Source of the DNA: OMOG01 sp041485845
GTDB lineage: Bacteria > Acidobacteriota > Terriglobia > Bryobacterales > Bryobacteraceae
NCBI GenBank assembly: GCA_041485845.1
Contig: JBGPKH010000251.1
Location: forward strand, 1-11,433
Direction: 5' to 3'
Length of the DNA stretch: 11,433 nucleotides
In this document: piece by piece, positions 1 through 5,845 of the stretch
How positions within the stretch are numbered: the first letter of the stretch is position 1
Layout of the letters: the number at the start of each line of letters is the position of its first letter
Program-made: the position numbers and the translations under genes
Notes under the pieces: generated by a model
The model's input: only the letters and a program-made list of their open reading frames with translations
What the model was told of the DNA's origin: nothing
Databases searched by the model: none

Positions 1-2342
1 ATCCCCGCCGCCGCCAGCACCATGGCCACCGCGCCGAACGCGGCAAACAGCCAGGAATATGCGCGCCGCACCCACAGCGAGCGGTCCAGCCGCTCGCTCA
101 TCGTGCGGATATCGAACATCGGCAGGTCGGCGTCCAGTCGGCGAATGATATCGCGCGCGGGAGCGACCAGGCTGTGCGGGTCGATGGCCGCCCGCATCAC
201 AATGCTCATACCGGTCCGCGTGCTCACCGGAAACGGCACCAGAACACTCGGCCGGATTTCTCCATCCAGGCCATAATGCATGGTATTGCGGATGACCCCG
301 GCCACTTGCATCCATTCTTTCGCGCCCGGATAACGAATGCGCCTGCCCACGACCTCCGTGGTTCCCCAGAAGTGCTTTGCGAAAGCCTCGTTGACCACCG
401 CCACCGGCGGGGCCTTGGGGGCCTGGTCTCTCTCGGTGAATCCCTGCCCAGCGAGGAAAGTCATCCGCATGGTTTCGAAATAACCGGGCAGCGCGGTGAC
501 CTGGAGCACCACCGGATTCTGTCCTTTCGGAGGCAGCCCGTTTTCAGCCTCGAAGAAGTAGCCCGTATGGCCGCCCAGCGGCACCAGCGACGCCGCCGAT
601 GCCGAACTCACGCCGGGCACGGTCCTCAGGCGGCTGACCAGGCTTTCGAAGAAAGCCAATTGCTGTTCGGGCTTTGCGTACTTTGCTGAAGGAAGGCGAA
701 GATTCCAGGTGAGGACGTTTTCCGGCCGAAATCCGGGATCGACGCGCAGCACCTTGCGGAAGGCCTGCATCAGAAGACCGGAGCTGATCAGGAGCGTGAG
801 AGCCATCGCGATTTCGCCCACCACCAGAAAGCTCAGGACCCCGCGCTTCCCCCGCGTGAGCGTGGATCGCGCCACCTCCTGAAGCGACCCGCGCGTGTCC
901 ACCGAGGCGGCCTGCAGCGCCGGCGCCAGTCCAAACACGATGGCGGCCGCGCCCGTCAGCGCCATGCAGAACACCGCGAACCGGGTGTCGAGGTCGAAAC
1001 GAATCCAGCGCGGCGTGTCGTCCGGCATCAGCGAAACCAGTGCGTTCAGGCATATCTTGCCGAGCGCCACTCCCAACACGCCGCCGAGACCGGCGAGCGC
1101 GAGGCTCTCGGTCAAAAGCTGCCGCATGATGCGGGCACTCGAGGCGCCGATTGCGCTGCGGATCGCTATCTCCCGCGCCCGGGCTTCCCCATTTACCAGC
1201 ATCAGACCGGCGATGTTGACACACGCGATCAGCAGAACCACGCCCACCGCGCCGAGCAGGATGCGCACCACGGTGCGGAAATCGCCGAGGTACCGGTCCC
1301 GCAGGGGCTGCATCACGGGAGAAGTTTCGGCGTCGGCAACGCCCTGTTCCTTCATGAACGCCTTGTGGACGCGCGACAGATCCGCTCTCGCCTGATCCAG
1401 CGAAACACCATGCTTCAGCCGGCCGGCGCCGGAAAGGTAGAAACTGCCGCCCTGGCTCGGGTTCGCGGCGAGCGGTGTCCAGGCTTCGGCATCGGGCGGC
1501 AGCACGGCTTCCCGCGGCAGGATGCCGACCACGGTATACGACTGCTCGCTGAGTTTCAAGACGCGGCCGATCGCGTTGCGGTCGCCGCGATACAGCCGCT
1601 GCCAGAGGTCGTATCCCAGCATCACCACCTTGGCGCCGCCGGGCCGGTCCTCTTCCGGCAGGAAGCTGCGGCCCACGACCGGTTTTAAGCCGAGCACGTC
1701 CAGCAGACGATACGTCACGGCGGCGCTCTTGATCCGCTGTGCCACGCCCGCGCCATCGGAAAGATTGGCGCCGCCGGGGTTGAAGAACGCCATTCCATCG
1801 AAGGTAGTATTCCCTTTCAGCCACGCATAGGCATCGGGATTCGAGATGCTCACGTACTTGAGGTTCCACTTCGGCGCCGTCTCGTCGAGGTCCACCAGTC
1901 GTTCCGGCTCCGCAAAAGGGAGGGGCCGCAAGAACAGTCCGTTGAAGATGCTGAAGATGGCGGCGTTGCCGGCGATCCCCAGTGCCAGCATGAACACCAC
2001 CGCCATGCTGAATCCCGGTTTGGTCCGGATCAGCCGGAACGCCACTTTCAAGTCGTGCCAAATGCTTTCCACGATATTTCCTCCCCTGCCGGCCCCCATC
2101 TCCACGCGATCGCGCGCTATGGGTTGCCTGGTTTGCCGCAGTTGCCGCGCGAGCATTTCTCGAGTCTCCAGCTCGTCCACCGCCAGGCCGGCGGCACGAG
2201 CTTCCGACAGGCCCATGGAGAGCAGCTCGCGATAACGGTCATCCAGGTGGCGCGCCAGTTCTTCGACGATTTCGGCCTCACGCCCGCCCTCCAGATTCAG
2301 CCCCGCGAGCCGCTCGCGAACCATCTCCTCCCAGTCAGGCAT
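1..2342 (-). CDS. ADOP-family ABC transporter permease (MacB/FtsX-like), partial at the left edge
   Basis: The reading frame is open from the ATG at 2342 through the left edge, giving 780 whole codons with the C-terminus missing. Residues 1 to about 90 form a charged, helical N-terminal cytoplasmic region (MPDWEEMVRERLAGL, then ARHLDDRYRELL) typical of the longer ADOP proteins. A first membrane helix follows at about 107-130 (motif LALGIAGNAAIFSIFNGL), then a MacB-type periplasmic domain, an FtsX permease block starting near 361 (ILLGAVGVVLLIACVNIAGL), another helix near 502 and a second periplasmic domain. The last FtsX block is just beginning (FAAFGAVAMVLAAAG) when the window ends; about 100 residues are probably missing. 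The start lies inside the padR 3' end (overlap ATGCCTGA), with a weak GGGA about 8 nt upstream, so translational coupling is likely. ADOP proteins form large paralogous families in Acidobacteriota and usually lack an adjacent ATPase gene; none is seen here. The transported substrate is unknown. Confidence 0.93.
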   Translation of the reverse strand, partial: MPDWEEMVRERLAGLNLEGGREAEIVEELARHLDDRYRELLSMGLSEARAAGLAVDELETREMLARQLRQTRQPIARDRVEMGAGRGGNIVESIWHDLKVAFRLIRTKPGFSMAVVFMLALGIAGNAAIFSIFNGLFLRPLPFAEPERLVDLDETAPKWNLKYVSISNPDAYAWLKGNTTFDGMAFFNPGGANLSDGAGVAQRIKSAAVTYRLLDVLGLKPVVGRSFLPEEDRPGGAKVVMLGYDLWQRLYRGDRNAIGRVLKLSEQSYTVVGILPREAVLPPDAEAWTPLAANPSQGGSFYLSGAGRLKHGVSLDQARADLSRVHKAFMKEQGVADAETSPVMQPLRDRYLGDFRTVVRILLGAVGVVLLIACVNIAGLMLVNGEARAREIAIRSAIGASSARIMRQLLTESLALAGLGGVLGVALGKICLNALVSLMPDDTPRWIRFDLDTRFAVFCMALTGAAAIVFGLAPALQAASVDTRGSLQEVARSTLTRGKRGVLSFLVVGEIAMALTLLISSGLLMQAFRKVLRVDPGFRPENVLTWNLRLPSAKYAKPEQQLAFFESLVSRLRTVPGVSSASAASLVPLGGHTGYFFEAENGLPPKGQNPVVLQVTALPGYFETMRMTFLAGQGFTERDQAPKAPPVAVVNEAFAKHFWGTTEVVGRRIRYPGAKEWMQVAGVIRNTMHYGLDGEIRPSVLVPFPVSTRTGMSIVMRAAIDPHSLVAPARDIIRRLDADLPMFDIRTMSERLDRSLWVRRAYSWLFAAFGAVAMVLAAAG

Positions 2343-2679
2343 ATTCGGTTCCCGTAATGCGCCGGATGGCTTCGACGAAGGCCGCCCAGCCCAATTGCCT
2401 TTCCGCCAGAATCTTCCGGCCGGCCGGAGTCAGGCGGTAGTACCGCCGCCGCCGCTGGCCGCTCTTTTCCACCCAGCGTCCCTGGATCCATCCGCGGTCC
2501 TCGAGCCGGTACAGCAGCGGGTAGAGCGACGCCACGCGGAACCGCACCGCGCCCTTCGACCGCGTTTCGATGAGCTTGCCGATCTCGTAGCCGTGGCGTT
2601 GCTGGCCTTGGAGAAGGGAGAGAATCAGCAACTCCCCGCTGCCCTTCTTCAAGTCGCGATCGACAGATTGGTTGGACAT
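2335..2679 (-). CDS. PadR-family transcriptional regulator (acidobacterial type)
   Basis: This 114-residue protein is a single PadR-type winged-helix domain. Residues about 12-45 (GSGELLILSLLQGQQRHGYEIGKLI) match the opening helices of PadR proteins. The recognition region and wing follow: FRVASLYPLLYRLEDRGWIQGRWVE and then the basic RRRRYYRLTPAGRKIL wing. The short C-terminal helix is typical of the small subfamily-2 PadR proteins that dimerise through it. The length is as expected for the acidobacterial PadR group usually encoded next to ADOP permeases. The ATG at 2679 is preferred because the family signature begins shortly after it, but no Shine-Dalgarno sequence is visible; the putative -10 lies only 12 nt upstream, so the mRNA would be almost leaderless. 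The gene overlaps the downstream permease by 8 bp and probably represses its own operon through the dyad at 2678-2698. The effector is unknown. Confidence 0.93.
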   Translation of the reverse strand: MSNQSVDRDLKKGSGELLILSLLQGQQRHGYEIGKLIETRSKGAVRFRVASLYPLLYRLEDRGWIQGRWVEKSGQRRRRYYRLTPAGRKILAERQLGWAAFVEAIRRITGTEYA

Positions 2680-2699
2680 ATATCGTTTAACAATATATT
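2672..2699 (+). promoter_or_regulatory. Weak candidate promoter for the divergent secreted-protein gene
   Basis: On the plus strand TTGGAC (2672-2677) and TATATT (2694-2699) are separated by 16 nt, with the whole candidate PadR operator in the spacer and -10. If real, transcription would start near 2706, leaving a leader of about 145 nt before the ATG at 2853. AT-rich sequence makes chance matches likely, so this is tentative. Confidence 0.25.
2678..2698. promoter_or_regulatory. Candidate PadR operator: 21-bp AT-rich dyad
   Basis: Two 10-bp arms, ATATATCGTT and AACAATATAT, are centred on T2688 and pair at 9 of 10 positions (mismatch C2684/A2692). The dyad overlaps the padR start codon and its putative -10 box, and also lies between the candidate -35 and -10 boxes of the divergent gene. 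It is strikingly AT-rich within GC-rich surroundings. Autoregulation by PadR through such a site is common in the family, but binding here is inferred. Confidence 0.6.
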
Positions 2700-2721
2700 T
2701 TATACCGGCTCAACCTGTCAA
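2692..2721 (-). promoter_or_regulatory. Candidate sigma-70-type promoter of padR-permease operon
   Basis: On the minus strand a consensus -35 box TTGACA (2721-2716) is followed after 18 nt by TATATT (2697-2692). Transcription would begin around 2685, only about six bases before the padR ATG at 2679. The -10 box is inside the candidate operator, so bound PadR would block RNA polymerase. The boxes are read directly; promoter activity is inferred. Confidence 0.5.
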
Positions 2722-2740
2722 TACGCGACAGCTCGTCGTG

Positions 2741-2803
2741 GGGCGGGCAATCCTGCCTGGCAATCCTGCCCGCAGCCAGAATTGGCTGCCCCCCGCCCTT
2801 TTT
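2741..2803 (+). repeat. GC-rich tandem repeat and nested hairpin followed by T5
   Basis: The 12-mer GGCAATCCTGCC occurs twice, at 2746-2757 and 2759-2770. It is followed by a perfect 7-bp hairpin, GCAGCCA (2772-2778), loop GAAT, TGGCTGC (2783-2789). An outer GGGCGGG (2741-2747) can pair with CCCGCCC (2792-2798), and five T residues (2799-2803) come right after. The element lies 50 nt upstream of the secreted-protein start. It could be a dispersed extragenic palindrome or a terminator-like attenuator in the leader. The structure is directly visible; the role is not known. Confidence 0.5.
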
Positions 2804-2852
2804 GCCCAACCGTTCCGGCCTCCGGCACGTCCAAGACCAGGGAGGAGTGTGC

Positions 2853-4511
2853 ATGAGATCCCTTACCGTCGCCGCGTGTGCTCTTGCCGCCGGCGCCGCG
2901 GCCTTCGGCTATCAGGCGGCGCCCGCCGCCCAAACTGCCGCCCCGGCGAAGGGCATTATCGAAGGGCAGGTGAGCCACCTCGCCATCGGCGCTCCACTGA
3001 AGAAGGCCAACGTCCGGCTCGTCGGACTGGGCGGGCGGCAAGCGGGCGGCATGCCCAACATGTCGACCAAAGAGACGGACGAACAAGGGCGCTTCGTGTT
3101 TGCCGGTCTCGAGGCCGGCCGCTACAATCTCTCGGCCGAGCGCTCGGGATTCCTTCGCCAGAACTACGGTGGCCGCAAATACGCCACGTCCGGCACACCC
3201 ATTCCCCTGGGACAGGACCAGCACCTGAAGGACATCCTCTTCAAGCTCAGCCCGCAATCCGTCATCGTCGGCAAGGTGCTGGATGAGGATGGAGACCCCG
3301 TCTCCAACGTTCAGGTGCGCGCGCTCAAGTACGCCTACCGGGGCGGAAAGAAGCAGTGGTCCCCGGTGGCCAACGGCCAGACCTCGGACATCGGCGAATA
3401 CCGCATCCCCAATCTCGATCCGGGCCGCTACCTGGTGAGCACGAACTTCCGAAATTCCTCCGCCAACATGATGCAGACGCCCTCCAACGACCCGCTTCCC
3501 GACACGCCGGACATGATGTACGGCGCCACCTATTACCCCAGCACGCTGGACTCGTCGAACGCCGTGTCCGTGGACGTCGGGCCGGGCGGGGAGATCCGCG
3601 GGATCGATATCCGGCTGCGGAAGACACGCGTCTTTCGCATTCGAGGAAAGGTGGTCAATGCGGCCAGCGGCAGAGGCATGGTGATGGTGATGCTCACTCC
3701 CAAAGAGGGCGGTGGGCCCGCCCCGGGAGTGAGCCCGGCGCGCCCTCCCGACAATCGTTTCGAGATCCGTGGCGTGGCGCCGGGCTCGTATGTCGTGCAT
3801 GCCCAACTGGGCAACGGCAACCAGGGGACCGTCGCGTTCCAGGAGGTGCAGGTGAGCAACAACCACGTGGATGGCGTCGTGCTGACCGTGGCTCCCGGAA
3901 ACGACGTGCCGGGCGCCATCAAAGTGGAGGACGCGGCGGCGCCGTTGAACACACCCAACCTGTCGGTCTTCCTGCGGCCCTCCACACCGATGGGCGGCGC
4001 GCCGCGGGCCAGGGTCGGCGATGATTTGAAGTTCACTTTGAAGAACGTCGCCCCTCTGCACTACTCGATCTCGGTCTCGGGTGTTCCGGACACCTGTTTT
4101 GTGAAGTCGATCCGCTACGGCGGGCAGGAAGTTCCGGAGGACGGAATCGACATCACCACCGGCGGGACCATCGATGTCACCTTGAGCGCCACGGCGGGCG
4201 AGGTGAGTGGAGCCGCCGTCGATAAGGAGGGGAAACCGGTGACCGGGGCGATCATGACGCTGATCCCCAGGGACGGACCTCCCACGGCCATCCAGAGCCG
4301 TTCCGCCGACGAGAAGGGCGGGGTGACCTTCAAGGGATTGAAGCCGGGAGAGTACCGGCTCATCGCCTGGGAGGACATTCCGCCCGGCGCGGCCCAGGAC
4401 CCGGAGTTTCTGAGGCCGTTCGAGGGACGCGGGGAATCGGTGAAGCTGGATGCGAGTGGGAAGCAGGCGGTCCAGGTGAAAGCGATTCCGGCGGACGAGA
4501 CCGACAAGTAG
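2853..4511 (+). CDS. Exported protein with repeated carboxypeptidase-regulatory-like domains
   Basis: This is a 552-residue protein. The ATG at 2853 is chosen over an in-frame ATG at 2802 because it has a strong Shine-Dalgarno GGAGGAG (2841-2847, 5-nt spacer) and opens a signal peptide (MRSLTVAACALAAGAAAFGY, with a likely AxA-type cleavage soon after). At least four beta-sandwich repeats of the CarboxypepD_reg type follow, each showing the pattern G-x-V ... G-x-P ... T/S-D-x-x-G-x-x ... L-x-P-G-x-Y: residues about 35-110, 137-190, 261-325 and 447-520. No peptidase catalytic domain and no C-terminal TonB-dependent barrel is present, so this is a stand-alone periplasmic or surface protein, probably binding or structural. 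It is divergent from padR and shares its 173-bp control region. Such proteins are abundant in Acidobacteriota, but I cannot assign a ligand. Confidence 0.9.
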   Translation: MRSLTVAACALAAGAAAFGYQAAPAAQTAAPAKGIIEGQVSHLAIGAPLKKANVRLVGLGGRQAGGMPNMSTKETDEQGRFVFAGLEAGRYNLSAERSGFLRQNYGGRKYATSGTPIPLGQDQHLKDILFKLSPQSVIVGKVLDEDGDPVSNVQVRALKYAYRGGKKQWSPVANGQTSDIGEYRIPNLDPGRYLVSTNFRNSSANMMQTPSNDPLPDTPDMMYGATYYPSTLDSSNAVSVDVGPGGEIRGIDIRLRKTRVFRIRGKVVNAASGRGMVMVMLTPKEGGGPAPGVSPARPPDNRFEIRGVAPGSYVVHAQLGNGNQGTVAFQEVQVSNNHVDGVVLTVAPGNDVPGAIKVEDAAAPLNTPNLSVFLRPSTPMGGAPRARVGDDLKFTLKNVAPLHYSISVSGVPDTCFVKSIRYGGQEVPEDGIDITTGGTIDVTLSATAGEVSGAAVDKEGKPVTGAIMTLIPRDGPPTAIQSRSADEKGGVTFKGLKPGEYRLIAWEDIPPGAAQDPEFLRPFEGRGESVKLDASGKQAVQVKAIPADETDK

Positions 4512-4521
4512 CCTCCAGGCT

Positions 4522-4911
4522 CTACCGGCCACCGGCGAGCCCGATCGCCGTCGAGTGTGTCGGCTGATACAGGCCGATGTCGGCGCCGCTCGGCAGTCGA
4601 ATCGTCGTGCGGATTCCCCATTCCGCTTCCGCCACCGGCGAGCAGCGGACATTCCTGGCTTGCAGCGACCGCATCATCGAAGCGAGATCGTCGCACATCA
4701 GGTAAAGCACGCACCCGACCAGGCGTTGATCCGCGTGATTCTGCGTGAAGTCGCCGCTGCCGGGATGAACCGCGATCTCCGCGGGGGGCAGAGCGAAGAT
4801 CAGCCATCCATGGCCCGCATCCACGGAACGAAACTCCAGTACGTCGCGAAGGAATGCCCGATCGGCTTCCGAATCTTTGCTGTAAATCAAAAAGTGAGCG
4901 CCCGTAATCAT
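4522..4911 (-). CDS. VOC/glyoxalase-fold protein
   Basis: This 129-residue protein has the length of a single-subunit vicinal-oxygen-chelate protein. The first half opens with ITGAHFLIYSKDSEADRAFLRDVL, the usual strand then helix with an early His at residue 6, followed by GWLIFALPPAEIAVHP with Glu45. The second half carries LYLMCDDLASMMRSLQARN and ends with the characteristic G-x-x-I-G-L-Y-Q-P strand. The family covers glyoxalases, extradiol dioxygenases, isomerases and bleomycin or fosfomycin resistance proteins, usually as metal-binding dimers. His6 and Glu45 could be ligands, but the activity cannot be assigned. The ATG at 4911 overlaps the stop of the upstream kinase gene (ATGA) and has no Shine-Dalgarno of its own, so translation is probably coupled. 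It is the last gene of the minus-strand run, ending 10 bp from the convergent secreted-protein gene. Confidence 0.88.
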   Translation of the reverse strand: MITGAHFLIYSKDSEADRAFLRDVLEFRSVDAGHGWLIFALPPAEIAVHPGSGDFTQNHADQRLVGCVLYLMCDDLASMMRSLQARNVRCSPVAEAEWGIRTTIRLPSGADIGLYQPTHSTAIGLAGGR

Positions 4912-5438
4912 GAGGGCAGACTATCAGGGAAGTCGCGTTCCCGGCAACTGAGTACTCCTTCTACAATGGCGAGACACCCGGCGGCAGACTGCGCGCCGGT
5001 ATCCAGCAGAACCGAACCCTGCAAGCCGCCGTATTCATACTCGCGAACCATCCGACGCACTACCTCCTCGGTGAGGTCCGGGCGCGTGGGGTCGGGGCTC
5101 CGGTCGCGCAAACGCCGTGCCGCGGTCTCCGGCGACACCCGGCACTCGAAGATTCGCAGATCGGCGCCGGCGCCGATGCGCGCCAGTTCATCACGGTCCT
5201 CCGCATGGCCGTAAGGCGCGTCGAGGATCACGCTGGCCCCCGCGCGCACCAGCAACCCGGCGGCGAAGTGCATGGCGCGATACGCCACCTCGCGATCGGC
5301 CCGCGTGTGGGCGGCCGACGGCAGAATGCGCTGCCTCGTCCCATCCATCGACAGATGTGGGATTCCCCGCCGCCGCGCCAGTTCGGCCGCCAGGGTGCTC
5401 TTCCCCGAACACGGCGGCCCCGCGAAGACGATCAGCAC
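4908..5438 (-). CDS. Small P-loop (AAA_33-type) kinase
   Basis: This 176-residue protein starts at a GTG (5438) inside the end of the upstream gene (overlap GTGCTGA, 7 bp). The frame stays open further upstream, but that stretch only shadows the overlapping genes. The P-loop GPPCSGKST is at residues 7-15 right after the first strand, LIVFA. A possible substrate-binding Asp is in LSMDGTRQRI (Asp32), a Walker-B-like strand is SVILDAPYG (Asp73), and an Arg-rich lid is around 108-121 (RRLRDRSPDPTRPD). This arrangement fits small predicted kinases related to chloramphenicol phosphotransferase, gluconate kinase, polynucleotide kinase or zeta-toxin folds. There is no LSGGQ signature, so it is not the missing ABC ATPase for the permeases. 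It is encoded between a 4-TM protein and a VOC protein with overlapping reading frames on both sides. The substrate is unknown. Confidence 0.87.
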   Translation of the reverse strand: MLIVFAGPPCSGKSTLAAELARRRGIPHLSMDGTRQRILPSAAHTRADREVAYRAMHFAAGLLVRAGASVILDAPYGHAEDRDELARIGAGADLRIFECRVSPETAARRLRDRSPDPTRPDLTEEVVRRMVREYEYGGLQGSVLLDTGAQSAAGCLAIVEGVLSCRERDFPDSLPS

Positions 5439-5842
5439 GGCTCGAAGTACCGCCTCACCCGTGTTCGGCTCAGCGCATACAGAAACGCCGACGAGACGGC
5501 CACGCCCGAAACGCTTCTCGGCCAATCTCCGATCAGGAAATAGCTCACCACGTCTCCACTGCCATCCACCGCGAACAAGACCACCGCGAACCACCAGGCC
5601 CATTTCCGGCCTCGCAGCAGGCCCAGGCCAGCGGCACATGCACCGGCCCCAAGTCCCCATAACAGTACGCCCGAAATCCTGCCCAGCGCGCGAAAGGCCG
5701 CCGCCCCCTGCGGATTGAGCTCCCACAGCCGATCCAGGAACAGGCCGGGAAACAGCAGAGAAGTTCCCACCACGGCGGCAATCGCAGTGGCCGCAAACAG
5801 AAAGGCAGCTACAACCGGAATCGCTTTCGGCCTTTGCTCCAC
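5432..5842 (-). CDS. Small four-helix integral membrane protein of unknown function
   Basis: This 136-residue protein starts at GTG 5842, three bases after the stop codon of the ADOP permease, with only a weak AGAG-type ribosome site in the junction. Hydrophobic segments lie at about residues 8-31, 56-76, 81-103 and 110-125. The conserved-looking LFPGLFLDRLWELNP stretch follows helix 1, and two acidic residues (Asp93, Asp97) sit within helix 3. A short basic tail (RTRVRRYF) suggests the C-terminus is cytoplasmic. I do not recognise a named family. Its position between the permease and the kinase, overlapping the kinase start by 7 bp, indicates it belongs to the same transcript. A role accessory to the permease is possible but not shown. 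Confidence 0.82.
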   Translation of the reverse strand: MEQRPKAIPVVAAFLFAATAIAAVVGTSLLFPGLFLDRLWELNPQGAAAFRALGRISGVLLWGLGAGACAAGLGLLRGRKWAWWFAVVLFAVDGSGDVVSYFLIGDWPRSVSGVAVSSAFLYALSRTRVRRYFEPC

Positions 5843-5845
5843 TCT

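Noticed and set aside
544..2061. 505-codon minus-strand frame
   Set aside because: It is a shifted frame on the same strand as the partial ADOP permease, which explains this DNA from 2342 to the left edge with recognisable motifs.
4505..4545. Possible bidirectional terminator between the convergent genes
   Set aside because: Only a short CCGG-containing dyad is seen, with no T-run on either strand, so it does not meet the standard for a terminator.
2718..4652. Long minus-strand frame (644 codons) opposite the exported repeat protein
   Set aside because: The plus strand has a signal peptide, ribosome site and conserved repeats. The minus frame has none and is a high-GC shadow.
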